A model generated the notes under the pieces. It was not told the origin of the DNA and searched no databases. It saw only the letters and a program-made list of their open reading frames with translations. A stretch of DNA of 35,489 nucleotides from Curvibacter sp. GWA2_64_110 (lineage in GTDB: Bacteria > Pseudomonadota > Gammaproteobacteria > Burkholderiales > Burkholderiaceae_C), in contig MGPC01000020.1 in the NCBI GenBank assembly GCA_001797315.1, positions 1 to 35,489 of the forward strand. The letters are read 5' to 3'. Below, one piece after another: positions 1-10,548 of the stretch (the stretch's first letter is position 1; each line of letters opens with the position of its first letter). The translations under genes and the position numbers were made by a program.

Positions 1-1
1 C

Positions 2-88
2 AAGCTGATCAAGCGTATGGCCTTCGGGTATCGCAATACCGACTACTTCTTCCTCAAGATCAAGGCAGCATTCCCCGGAAATCCGTGA
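2..88 (+). CDS. transposase C-terminus, ISL3-like (partial at window edge)
   Basis: The first 28 codons of the window read without interruption to a TGA and give a tail containing KLIKRMAFGYR followed by YFFLKIKAAFPG. This resembles the extreme C-terminus of ISL3-type (IS204/IS1001/IS1165) transposases, where a basic KxIKRxxFGxR segment follows the last catalytic acidic residue. The rest of the gene lies outside the window, so whether it is intact cannot be judged. The terminal inverted repeat of the element should lie just downstream; none could be recognised with confidence. The family call rests on a short tail only. Confidence 0.6.
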   Translation, partial: KLIKRMAFGYRNTDYFFLKIKAAFPGNP

Positions 89-132
89 AGAACCTTTATT
101 TTTTCAGGGGGCTTGCGGGGTTCTCTTTTTTT
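89..132 (+). terminator. possible terminator after the transposase
   Basis: AGAACC (89-94) can pair with GGTTCT (119-124), and the second arm is followed by a run of T (126-132). The loop is long (24 bases), so this is a weak candidate. It could equally be part of the right end of the insertion sequence. Confidence 0.3.
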
Positions 133-137
133 CATGC

Positions 138-160
138 AAAATAGCACGATCGTTCGTTTT
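138..160. promoter_or_regulatory. candidate TetR operator upstream of the fatty-acid cluster
   Basis: The perfect 8-base palindrome ACGATCGT (146-153) sits in a longer imperfect dyad with A-rich left and T-rich right flanks, 19 bases before the ATG of the TetR gene. A weak promoter can be drawn just before it (TTGCGG at 113-118, CAAAAT at 137-142, spacing 18), so a bound repressor would cover the start of transcription. This arrangement is typical of autoregulated TetR repressors. Binding is inferred; the dyad itself is directly visible. Confidence 0.5.
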
Positions 161-171
161 ATTTTTTTGCC

Positions 172-927
172 ATGACCGTTGTCGAGCTATCCGCCAAGAC
201 CGCGCGCGCAGCAAGCCGCGATAACGCCCGGGAAGGGCGCGCCCTGCACAAGGGGCAGCAGACCAAGCTGGCCATTGTCGATGCCGCGCTCGGCCTGGCG
301 TCCCAGATCGGTCTTGAGGGCCTGAGCATCGGTGTGCTGGCCGAAGTCACGCGCATGAGCAAATCCGGCGTGTTTGCCCACTTTGGCTCGCGCGAAGAGT
401 TGCAGATTTCGGTGATCCGCGAATACTTCCATCGCTTCGAGCAGGAAATCTTCTACCCGGCATTGAAAATGCCGCGCGGCCTGCCCCGTCTGCAGGCCTT
501 GTTTGCCAACTGGATGAAGCGCGTGACCGTGGAGCTTCAGTCCGGCTGCATCTTCATCAGTGGCGCCGTCGATTTCGATGACCGGACCGGGCCGGTGCGC
601 GATGCGCTGGCGAGCTCCGTCAAAACCTGGCTGGCTGCCGTGCACCGCGCCGTGGTGCAGGCCAAGGAGGAAGGCCAGCTCTCCCCGGATGCCGACGAGC
701 GCCAGATCGTGTTCGAAATTCACAGCCTGATTCTGGGCCTGCACTATGAGGCACGTTTCCTCAAGACCCCAGGTTCGATCGAGCGTGCCAACAAGGGTTT
801 TGAGCGCATCCTGGCCCAGTACGGCAGCGAAGCCGCCGTCAGCGCCCCGGCGTTGAGAAGCCTCACGGCCAGAAGTGCCACCGTCAAGAACACCCGCAAA
901 TCCACGACCAAATCCACCAAGGAGTAA
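172..927 (+). CDS. TetR/AcrR family transcriptional regulator
   Basis: This 251-residue protein has a TetR-type helix-turn-helix at about residues 32-78, including the recognition-helix segment MSKSGVFAHFGSREEL. A helical ligand-binding domain follows. The N-terminal 30 residues and the last 15 residues (rich in Lys and Thr) lie outside the conserved fold and are probably disordered. It is the first gene of a run of beta-oxidation genes, and the acyl-CoA dehydrogenase starts five bases after its stop, so the likely role is an acyl-CoA-responsive repressor like FadR or PsrA of other bacteria. That ligand is inference. No Shine-Dalgarno is seen before the ATG, suggesting a short or absent leader. 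Confidence 0.9.
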   Translation: MTVVELSAKTARAASRDNAREGRALHKGQQTKLAIVDAALGLASQIGLEGLSIGVLAEVTRMSKSGVFAHFGSREELQISVIREYFHRFEQEIFYPALKMPRGLPRLQALFANWMKRVTVELQSGCIFISGAVDFDDRTGPVRDALASSVKTWLAAVHRAVVQAKEEGQLSPDADERQIVFEIHSLILGLHYEARFLKTPGSIERANKGFERILAQYGSEAAVSAPALRSLTARSATVKNTRKSTTKSTKE

Positions 928-931
928 ACCC

Positions 932-2724
<1,793 letters not shown>

Positions 2725-2728
<4 letters not shown>

Positions 2729-3240
2729 AGATGACTCCCCCCCGACCCGCCTTCGGCGTCTCCCCCCCAGGGGGGCGCACCCAGTGGCCCGGCAAAGCCG
2801 GTTCCACGGGTGCCCTCGGCTGGGCCTTTGGTGCGTTGCTGGCACTTGCAACGAGCTCGGCGCTGGCGCAGGCCACCCCGGTGGGTCTGTGGCAAAGCAT
2901 CGACGATGCGACCAACAAGCCCAAGGCGGAAATCCGCATCCGCGAGTCAGCCGGCGTGCTGACCGGCGTGGTCGAGAAATCGCTGGCGCCGTCGGCGTCG
3001 CCGAACTGCGATCTCTGCACCGATGACCGCAAGGGCCAACCCAAGCTGGGCATGGAGATCATCCGCGGTGCCCAGAAGGCCGAGGGCAAGGACGTCTGGG
3101 AAGACGGCAAGATCCTCGACCCCGACAACGGCAAGACCTACACGCTGCGCATGACCCCGCTCGAGGGGGGCAGCAAGTTGCAAATCCGGGGCTATATCGG
3201 CCCCTTCTACCGGACCCAGATCTGGGTTCGTGTGCAATAA
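2725..3240 (+). CDS. DUF2147 family exported protein
   Basis: This 171-residue protein has a mature part (from about residue 52, beginning near PVGLWQSIDD) that matches DUF2147, a small beta-rich periplasmic or outer-membrane-associated domain of unknown function. Two Cys residues in the segment NCDLC and the C-terminal YIGPFYRTQIWVR are visible. A signal peptide is present, with the hydrophobic stretch ALGWAFGALLALATSSALA at 30-48. The region before it (residues about 3-28) is encoded by a dispersed stem-loop repeat, so the n-region is unusually long and rich in Pro and Gly. The ATG overlaps the stop of the acyl-CoA dehydrogenase, suggesting coupling; ATG 2731 is an alternative start. The role in the fatty-acid cluster is unknown. 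Confidence 0.85.
2767..2805. repeat. dispersed stem-loop repeat (family 1, short form) inside the DUF2147 signal peptide
   Basis: The unit has a CCAGGGGGG core followed by CCGGC-AAA-GCCGG, a perfect 5-bp hairpin. By hand alignment it matches the copy at 16717-16755 at 31 of 39 positions. Here it is translated and forms part of the N-terminus of the DUF2147 precursor. Confidence 0.7.
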
Positions 3241-3255
3241 ACAAGGAAGACATTC

Positions 3256-5655
3256 ATGTCACGTTTCCAAGTCAGAAAAGTCGCCGTGCTCGGCGCCGGC
3301 GTGATGGGCGCGCAAATCGCCGCTCACCTCGTCAATGTCAAGGTGCCGGTCGTGCTGTTCGATCTGCCGGCCAAGGAAGGCCCGAAGAGCGGCATCGCGC
3401 TCAAGGCGATTGACAACCTGAAGAAACTCAAGCCGTCCCCGCTGGGTGTGGCCGATGATGCCGGCCTGATCCAGGCGGCCAACTACGAAGAACATCTGGC
3501 ACTGCTGAAAGAGTGCGACCTGATCATCGAGGCCATCGCGGAACGCATGGACTGGAAGCTCGATCTGTACAAGAAGATCGCGCCCCATATTGCCAAGCAC
3601 GCCATCGTGGCCTCCAACACCTCGGGCCTGTCGATCACCAAGCTGTCGGAAGCGCTGCCGGAAGAAATCAAGCCGCGCTTCTGCGGCATCCACTTCTTCA
3701 ACCCGCCGCGCTACATGTACCTGGTGGAGCTGATCGCCACGCCGACCACGCAGCCGGCCATCCTCGACCAGCTCGAAACCTTCGTCACCAGCGGCCTGGG
3801 CAAGGGCGTGGTGCGCGCCAAGGACACACCCAACTTCATCGCCAACCGCGTCGGCATCGCCGGCATGCTGGCTACCATGAAGGAAGTCGAGAACTTCGGT
3901 CTCAGCTACGATGTGGTGGACGACCTTACCGGCAGGAAGCTCGGCCGTGCCAGCTCCGGCACCTTCCGTACCGCCGACGTGGTGGGCCTGGACACCATGG
4001 CCCACGTCATCAAGACGCTGCAGGACAACCTGGACGAGAAGAGCGATCCGTTCTACGGCAGCTTCGGCACGCCCGCAGTGCTCAAGACCCTGCTGGACAT
4101 GGGGAACCTGGGCCAGAAGAGCAAGGCGGGTTTCTACAAGAAGGTCGGGCGCGACATCCTGCGCTTCGACCTGGCGGGCAAGGAATATGTGCCGGGCGAC
4201 CAGAAGGCCGATGCCGTGTACGAGCGCATGCTCAAGAAGCCGGCCGGCGAACGCCTCAAGCTGCTGCGCAACAGCGAAGGTGCACAGGGCCAGTTCCTCT
4301 GGGCCATTCTGCGCAACAGCTTCCACTATGCCGCCGTGCATCTGGCGGCAGTGGCCGATACGGCGCGCGACGTCGACCAGGCCATGCGCTGGGGTTTCGG
4401 CATGAAGCAGGGTCCCTTCGAGCTCTGGCAGGAAGCCGGCTGGCTGGAGGTGGCGAAGATGATCCAGGAGGACATCGATGCGGGCAAGGCCTTGTGCAAG
4501 GCACCGCTGCCCAAATGGGTGTTCGACGGTCCGGTAGCCAAGGCCGGTGGCGTGCACACGCCGCAGGGTTCGTGGAATCCGACTTCGGGCCAATTCGAGC
4601 CGCGCCGCCAGCTGCCGGTTTATGCGCGCCAGCATTTCCCCGAGCGCGTGCTGGGCGACGGCAGTGTGACATACCAGGTCGCCGGCAAGACGCTGCAAGA
4701 GAACAGTGGCGTTCGCCTGTGGACCCTGGACGATGAGGTGCTGATTGCCAGCATCAAGACCAAGATGCACGCCATCAGCCCGGATGTGGTCGAGGGCCTG
4801 ATGCAGGGCATCGAACTGGCGGAGAAAGACTACCAGGGCCTGGTGATCTGGTCCGGCGACGAGCCCTTCAGCGTCGGCGCCGACCTGCAGGCCATGATGC
4901 CGGCTTTCATGGTGGCGGGCGTCAGCGCCATTGACGGCGCCGAGCACGAGATGCAAACCATGATGCTGCGGCTGCGTTATGCCGGGGTGCCGGTGGTGTC
5001 GGCCATCCGCGGCATGGCGCTGGGCGGCGGCTGCGAACTGGCGGTGCATTCGGCCCGTCGTGTCGTTGCCATGGAGTCGTACATCGGTCTGGTCGAGGTG
5101 GGTGTGGGCCTAATCCCGGGCGCCGGCGGTCTGACCTACATCGCCCGCCGTGCCGCCGAGAACGCCGCGGCCTCCACCGGCAAGGACATCCTGCCCTTCC
5201 TGACCGAAGGCTTCACCGCCGCGGCCATGGCCAAGGTGGGAACAAGCGCGCTGGAGTCGCGCAAGCTGGGCTATCTGCTGGAGAGCGACGTTATCGTGCC
5301 GAACAAGGACGAGCTGCTGTTCGTCGCTTTGAACGAAGCCCGTGCCATGTACCAGGGCGGCTGGCGTGCGCCGCATCAGCGCCTGTTCCCGGTGGCCGGC
5401 CGCAGCGGCGTGGCCACCATCAAGGGCCAGTTGGTCAACATGCGCGACGGCGGCTTCATCAGCCAGCACGACTTCCACATCGCCAGCCTGATCGCCAACG
5501 TGGTGTGCGGCGGCGAGGTCGACCCCGGCACCCTGGTGTCCGAGGAATACCTGATGGCGCTGGAGCGCCAGGCCTTCTGCTCGCTCATCGTGCATCCCAA
5601 GACGCAGGAACGCATCATGGGCATGCTCTCCACCGGCAAACCGCTTCGCAACTGA
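3256..5655 (+). CDS. fadN: 3-hydroxyacyl-CoA dehydrogenase / enoyl-CoA hydratase fusion, FadN-like
   Basis: This 799-residue protein joins two beta-oxidation enzymes. The N-terminal NAD-binding fold shows GAGVMG at residues 13-18. The dehydrogenase motif with HFFNPP gives a catalytic His146, and helical dehydrogenase domains follow. The crotonase domain occupies about residues 490-700, with both expected catalytic glutamates visible in GGGCE and in GLVEVGVGLIPGAGG. The domain order (dehydrogenase first, hydratase last) is that of Bacillus FadN (about 790 residues), not of E. coli FadB. It hydrates enoyl-CoA and oxidises the product to 3-ketoacyl-CoA with NAD. AAGGAAG precedes the ATG. The thiolase follows after a structured 169-base gap. 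The family call is secure; the symbol is by analogy. Confidence 0.93.
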   Translation: MSRFQVRKVAVLGAGVMGAQIAAHLVNVKVPVVLFDLPAKEGPKSGIALKAIDNLKKLKPSPLGVADDAGLIQAANYEEHLALLKECDLIIEAIAERMDWKLDLYKKIAPHIAKHAIVASNTSGLSITKLSEALPEEIKPRFCGIHFFNPPRYMYLVELIATPTTQPAILDQLETFVTSGLGKGVVRAKDTPNFIANRVGIAGMLATMKEVENFGLSYDVVDDLTGRKLGRASSGTFRTADVVGLDTMAHVIKTLQDNLDEKSDPFYGSFGTPAVLKTLLDMGNLGQKSKAGFYKKVGRDILRFDLAGKEYVPGDQKADAVYERMLKKPAGERLKLLRNSEGAQGQFLWAILRNSFHYAAVHLAAVADTARDVDQAMRWGFGMKQGPFELWQEAGWLEVAKMIQEDIDAGKALCKAPLPKWVFDGPVAKAGGVHTPQGSWNPTSGQFEPRRQLPVYARQHFPERVLGDGSVTYQVAGKTLQENSGVRLWTLDDEVLIASIKTKMHAISPDVVEGLMQGIELAEKDYQGLVIWSGDEPFSVGADLQAMMPAFMVAGVSAIDGAEHEMQTMMLRLRYAGVPVVSAIRGMALGGGCELAVHSARRVVAMESYIGLVEVGVGLIPGAGGLTYIARRAAENAAASTGKDILPFLTEGFTAAAMAKVGTSALESRKLGYLLESDVIVPNKDELLFVALNEARAMYQGGWRAPHQRLFPVAGRSGVATIKGQLVNMRDGGFISQHDFHIASLIANVVCGGEVDPGTLVSEEYLMALERQAFCSLIVHPKTQERIMGMLSTGKPLRN

Positions 5656-5689
5656 TGAAGCTACTGCGCAGACCTCATGCCGCGTTGGG

Positions 5690-5785
5690 CGGTGCTCGCC
5701 ATCCTCACGTACAGGAAGTACGTTGCGGTGGCTGCGCTCCGTCCGCCTTGCCTGAGGCCTGCTCGCTACGCTTCCTCAGCCGCGA
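5690..5785. repeat. multi-hairpin intergenic element between fadN-like gene and thiolase
   Basis: The 169-base gap between the two genes holds at least two hairpins. ACGTAC (5707-5712) pairs with GTACGT (5718-5723) around AGGAA, and the arms extend to GCCATCC (5698-5704) and GGTGGC (5727-5732). CTGAGG (5752-5757) pairs with CCTCAG (5774-5779). There is no T run, so it is not a canonical terminator. It resembles a dispersed palindromic element or an mRNA processing site that could set the ratio of the two enzymes. The function is inference. Confidence 0.5.
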
Positions 5786-5824
5786 ACCTAATCGCTCTTA
5801 CAACGTGATCTTTGAAGGATCCAC

Positions 5825-7021
<1,197 letters not shown>

Positions 7022-7032
7022 GACCGCGATTC

Positions 7033-7056
7033 AGGCCACCGCAGAGTGGCCTTTTT
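7033..7056 (+). terminator. rho-independent terminator after thiolase
   Basis: AGGCCAC (7033-7039) and GTGGCCT (7046-7052) form a perfect 7-bp stem with a 6-base loop, followed directly by T residues. It begins 12 bases after the thiolase stop. Confidence 0.85.
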
Positions 7057-7077
7057 AACGACCTGGAGGAGCAAGAC

Positions 7078-7953
7078 ATGAGAGCAGAAGTCATACAGGC
7101 GAGTGATGGCGCCAGGCTCATGGCCCGCATTTACGAGCCCGACAGCCCGAGCCGGGGCAGTGTGGTGATCGGTGGCGCCATGGGCGTGCGGCAGGACTAC
7201 TATGCCGCGTTCGCGCAGTGGCTGGCGGGGCAGGGGTGGCGCGTGAGCACCTTCGATTACCGCGGTTCGGGCGACTCCGTGCCGGACACCCCGCATGGCC
7301 GCCTGCGCGGCTTCAAGGCCGATCTGTACGACTGGACGCGCGATTACGAAACCGTGATCGACCACGCCCACGCGGCGCAACCGGAGCAGCCGCTGTACCT
7401 GCTGGGCCACAGCCTGGGTGCTCAGCTCCCGGGCCTGCTCAACAACCAGCACAAGGTCAGCGGCCTGCTCAGCGTGGCCGCAGGCAGCGGCTACTGGCGC
7501 GAGAACGCGCCGCAGCTCAAGCGCATCGTGCCCTACTTCTGGTTCTTCCTGGTGCCGCTGGCCACCCGTCTGTGCGGCTATTTCCCCGGGCGCAGACTGA
7601 AGAAAGTGGGCGACCTGCCGGCCGGCGTCATGCTGCAATGGCGCAGGTGGTGCCTGCACCCGCGCTACAGCGTGGGGGCGGAGGGCGAGGCGGCGCGGCA
7701 AGGCTACGCCAGTGTGACCTTTCCCGTGCTGGCACTGTCCATCGCCGACGATGAGCTGATGACCCTGCGTGGCACGCGCAGCCTGATCGGCTTCTATGAG
7801 AACGCGCCACGCGAAATCCAGCGCATTGCGCCGGCCGATCTGGCGGTACGCCGCATCGGCCATTTCGGCCCGTTCCGGCGCGAGCATGAGGCCTTGCTGT
7901 GGCCCAAGATGGGGCAGTGGCTGGCCGGCCTGTCGCGTTCGGCGGCCGCATGA
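7078..7953 (+). CDS. alpha/beta-fold hydrolase
   Basis: This 291-residue protein is an alpha/beta hydrolase of the serine-aminopeptidase-like group (COG4757 type). The nucleophile elbow GHSLGAQ places Ser112, and the C-terminal RIGHFGPF places the catalytic His262. The acid is probably one of the two Asp residues in SIADDEL. The substrate is unknown; in this cluster an esterase or acyl-ester role is plausible. GGAGGA precedes the ATG at 7078. The same frame is open far upstream inside the thiolase gene, but that is a shadow. Its stop overlaps a possible ATG of the thioesterase gene, so the two are probably co-transcribed. Confidence 0.88.
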   Translation: MRAEVIQASDGARLMARIYEPDSPSRGSVVIGGAMGVRQDYYAAFAQWLAGQGWRVSTFDYRGSGDSVPDTPHGRLRGFKADLYDWTRDYETVIDHAHAAQPEQPLYLLGHSLGAQLPGLLNNQHKVSGLLSVAAGSGYWRENAPQLKRIVPYFWFFLVPLATRLCGYFPGRRLKKVGDLPAGVMLQWRRWCLHPRYSVGAEGEAARQGYASVTFPVLALSIADDELMTLRGTRSLIGFYENAPREIQRIAPADLAVRRIGHFGPFRREHEALLWPKMGQWLAGLSRSAAA

Positions 7954-7979
7954 GCAACACGGCTTGCCTGGAGCGCCCC

Positions 7980-8801
7980 ATGGCTGAGCATGCTTTCGAT
8001 GCGGCAATGGCGCTGACGGCGCAAGCCGAAGATCTGTTCCTGGGGCGGACCAGCCCCGCCTACTGGAACATGGTCGGGCCGTTCGGCGGCATCAGTGCCG
8101 CACAGGCCTTGCAGGCGGTGCTGCGGCATCCGAAGCGCCTGGGCGAACCGGTGTCCTTCACGGCCAACTTCGCCGCCGCACTGGGCGAGGGGCCTTTTCG
8201 CATCGAAGCCCGGCCGGTACGCACCAACCGTTCCACCCAGCACTGGCTGGTGCTGCTGTCGCAGACCGATCAGGCCGGGCAGGATGCGGTGGCGCTCACG
8301 GCCACGGTGGTAACGGCGGTGCGTCGCAGCACCTGGAGTGCCGCCGATGCCGTCATGCCCGAGGTGCCGACGCCCGGCAGCATTGAGCGCGGGAGCCTGA
8401 AGCGGCCGGTGGCCTGGCTGCAGCGCTACGACATCCGGCCCTGTGCCGGCGGGCTCCCCGAGCAGTGGGACGGCACTGAGGCCGACAGCCTGACCCAGCT
8501 CTGGATGCGTGACGACCCGCCGCGGCCGCTCGATTTCTGCAGCCTGCTGGCGCTGGCCGATGTCTTCCCGCCGCGCGTCTGGCGCCGCCGCGCCCGCATG
8601 ACGCCGGTGGGCACGGTGTCCATGACGGTGTATTTCCATGCCGGTGCCGACGAACTCGCCGCCACCGGCAGCGGCTACCTGCTGGGGCAGGCGCGGGCAC
8701 AATCCTTCTTCAACGGTTTTTTCGACCAGAGTGCCGAACTCTGGAACCAGGCCGGCCAGTTGCTGGCCACCTCGCATCAGATTGTCTATTTCAAGGAATG
8801 A
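7980..8801 (+). CDS. acyl-CoA thioesterase, TesB-like double hotdog
   Basis: The protein has 273 residues from this start and looks like two fused hotdog folds, the TesB-like arrangement. The N-terminal half carries SPAYWNMVGPFGG and the C-terminal half carries VSMTVYFHA and the tail ATSHQIVYFKE. It would hydrolyse acyl-CoA to the free acid and CoA. I chose ATG 7980 because GGAG lies six bases upstream (7970-7973). ATG 7950 overlaps the previous stop in ATGA fashion but has no ribosome site. It sits in the middle of the fatty-acid cluster and overlaps the following hydratase gene. Confidence 0.85.
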   Translation: MAEHAFDAAMALTAQAEDLFLGRTSPAYWNMVGPFGGISAAQALQAVLRHPKRLGEPVSFTANFAAALGEGPFRIEARPVRTNRSTQHWLVLLSQTDQAGQDAVALTATVVTAVRRSTWSAADAVMPEVPTPGSIERGSLKRPVAWLQRYDIRPCAGGLPEQWDGTEADSLTQLWMRDDPPRPLDFCSLLALADVFPPRVWRRRARMTPVGTVSMTVYFHAGADELAATGSGYLLGQARAQSFFNGFFDQSAELWNQAGQLLATSHQIVYFKE

Positions 8802-8806
8802 ACGTC

Positions 8807-9571
8807 ATGTCCGACATCCTCGTCCACACCGAAGACGGTGTAGCCACCCTCAGCTTCAACCGGCTGGAGCGCAAGAACTCCATCACGTCGGCCATGTATG
8901 CCGCCATGGCGGATGCCGTCGAGCAGGCGGCAGCCGATGCGGCCGTGCGCGTGCTGGTGATCCAGGGGCATGAGACGGTATTCAGCGCCGGCAACGACAT
9001 CGGCGACTTCCTGAACCAGCCGCCCGCCACCGAGGACGCTCCGGTGTTCCGTTTCCTGCGCGGTATTGCCGGCTTCCCGAAACCGGTGATCGCGGCCGTC
9101 AGCGGCCCGGCAGTCGGTATCGGCACCACGCTGCTGTTCCACTGCGACCTGGTCTATGCCGGCGACAACGCAGCCTTTTCCATGCCCTTTGTGAACCTGG
9201 GCCTGTGCCCGGAGGCGGCGTCCAGCCTGCTGGTGCCGCAGATGTTCGGTTACCACCGTGCGGCCGAGGCGCTGCTGCTGGGTGAACCCTTCATGGCCGA
9301 AGCGGCGCTGGAAGCCGGCCTGGTCAACCGCGTACTGCCGCCGACCGAGGCCAATGCCTATGCCCAGGCGCAGGCGCGCAAGCTGGCGGCCAAGCCGCTG
9401 TCGGCACTGGTCGAGACCAAGCGCCTGATGAAAAAGGGACAGGCGACGCGCGTGCTGGAACAGATGACCGAGGAAGGCGCGAGCTTCGGCCGCATGCTGC
9501 GCGAGCCGGCGGCGCGTGAGGCCTTCACTGCGTTCATGGAGAAGCGTCGTCCTGATTTCTCCAAACTCTAA
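8807..9571 (+). CDS. enoyl-CoA hydratase/isomerase family protein
   Basis: This 254-residue protein is a stand-alone crotonase. The oxyanion-hole segment FSAGNDIGDF lies near residue 60, and the segment GLCPEAASSLL places the likely catalytic acid at Glu136. Only one of the two classical glutamates is obvious, as in PaaG-like isomerases and delta3-delta2-enoyl-CoA isomerases, so an auxiliary isomerase for unsaturated acids is as likely as a hydratase. AAGGA lies nine bases before ATG 8807. ATG 8798 overlaps the thioesterase stop but has that AAGGA directly against it, so it is the poorer choice. Confidence 0.9.
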   Translation: MSDILVHTEDGVATLSFNRLERKNSITSAMYAAMADAVEQAAADAAVRVLVIQGHETVFSAGNDIGDFLNQPPATEDAPVFRFLRGIAGFPKPVIAAVSGPAVGIGTTLLFHCDLVYAGDNAAFSMPFVNLGLCPEAASSLLVPQMFGYHRAAEALLLGEPFMAEAALEAGLVNRVLPPTEANAYAQAQARKLAAKPLSALVETKRLMKKGQATRVLEQMTEEGASFGRMLREPAAREAFTAFMEKRRPDFSKL

Positions 9572-9579
9572 GTGCGCCC

Positions 9580-10068
9580 ATGAGCAAAGCTGCTTCTGTC
9601 GCGCCCGTGATCGAATTCGAGGAAGAGTTCGTTGCCGGGCTCAAGCTGATCTTCGAAGAAAAGATCGCTTTCAACCAGGTGCTGGGCCTGAAGATCACGG
9701 CGCTCGAGCCCGAGTTCGTGACGGCGCGCATCGACATGCGGCCGGCGCTGATCGGCCACTACGGGCACAACCGCATCCACGGCGGCGTCATCAGCGCCGG
9801 GCTGGATGCGATGGGCGGCCTGGCGGTGATGGCGGCCATCGGCGCGCGCCATATGGACGAGCTGCCGCTGCAGCGGCTGCACCGTTTCGGCAAGCTCGGT
9901 ACCATCGACCTGCGGATCGACTACCTGCGCCCCGGCATCGGCGAGCACTTCGAGTTGCGGGCCGAAGTGCTGCGGCTGGGCTCGCGCGTGGCGACCACGC
10001 GCATGGAGTTCTTCGGCCCCGACGGCAAGCTGCTGTCGGCCGGCGCGGCCGCCTACATCGTGTCGTAG
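9580..10068 (+). CDS. PaaI-like hotdog thioesterase
   Basis: This 162-residue single hotdog domain has the segment HNRIHGGVISAGLDAMGGLAV, the HGG-x-D active-site pattern of PaaI-type thioesterases. The family hydrolyses acyl-CoA or aryl-CoA esters, often to recover trapped CoA. It starts eight bases after the enoyl-CoA hydratase stop and is the last plus-strand gene of the fatty-acid cluster. No convincing ribosome site is visible before the ATG, which fits translation coupled to the gene before it. Confidence 0.87.
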   Translation: MSKAASVAPVIEFEEEFVAGLKLIFEEKIAFNQVLGLKITALEPEFVTARIDMRPALIGHYGHNRIHGGVISAGLDAMGGLAVMAAIGARHMDELPLQRLHRFGKLGTIDLRIDYLRPGIGEHFELRAEVLRLGSRVATTRMEFFGPDGKLLSAGAAAYIVS

Positions 10069-10090
10069 GCCCCTCGGCGCTGCGGCCGGC

Positions 10091-10507
10091 TCAGCCCTGC
10101 GGGCGGGGAAGCGGGCGCGGTTTGCCCTGATCGTCGATGGCGACGTAGGTCAGGCTGGCTTCCGTCACCTTGACGAACTGGCCCTGGGCGCGGAAGCGCT
10201 CGGCATAGACCTCGACCTTGACCGTCATGGAGGTGCGGCCCAGGCGGGTGAGTTTGGAATAAAAGGACAGGATGTCGCCGACCCGCACCGGCTGCTTGAA
10301 GATGAACTCGTTGACGGCCACCGTGGCCATGCGGCCGTCGGCGTAACGCGCCGGAATGACCGAGCCGGCCAGGTCGACCTGGGCCATGACCCAGCCGCCG
10401 AAGATGTCGCCATTGGCGTTGCAGTCGGCCGGCATCGGGATGACCTTGAGCACCAGCTCCTCATCGGAGGGCGGCTGGATCGGGGCGGTGCTTGAAATCT
10501 CGGACAT
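10091..10507 (-). CDS. acyl-CoA thioesterase, YciA-like
   Basis: This 138-residue hotdog protein has the segment NANGDIFGGWVMAQVDLAG and VNEFIFKQPVRVGD, matching the YciA/acyl-CoA hydrolase group, in which the Asp of GDIFGGW is catalytic. It would be a cytosolic thioesterase of broad acyl-CoA range. It converges on the PaaI-like gene and diverges from the ABC exporter. I chose the ATG at 10507; a TTG three codons earlier is also in frame. It is the third thioesterase in 3 kb. Confidence 0.9.
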   Translation of the reverse strand: MSEISSTAPIQPPSDEELVLKVIPMPADCNANGDIFGGWVMAQVDLAGSVIPARYADGRMATVAVNEFIFKQPVRVGDILSFYSKLTRLGRTSMTVKVEVYAERFRAQGQFVKVTEASLTYVAIDDQGKPRPLPRPQG

Positions 10508-10510
10508 GGG

Positions 10511-10545
10511 GGACAATCTTGGAACAACAACAACCTGGATTGTCC
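10511..10545. promoter_or_regulatory. inverted repeat between divergent thioesterase and ABC exporter genes
   Basis: GGACAATC (10511-10518) and GATTGTCC (10538-10545) are exact reverse complements 19 bases apart, inside a 41-base gap between the two divergent start codons. Each arm holds a -10-like GACAAT reading towards its own gene. It may be a pair of overlapping divergent promoters or a shared operator. No good -35 boxes are visible. Confidence 0.4.
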
Positions 10546-10548
10546 TCC

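Noticed and set aside
10492-10548. Earlier in-frame start for the ABC exporter
   Set aside because: It would overlap the first codons of the divergent thioesterase and adds 19 residues not typical of Atm1-like proteins.
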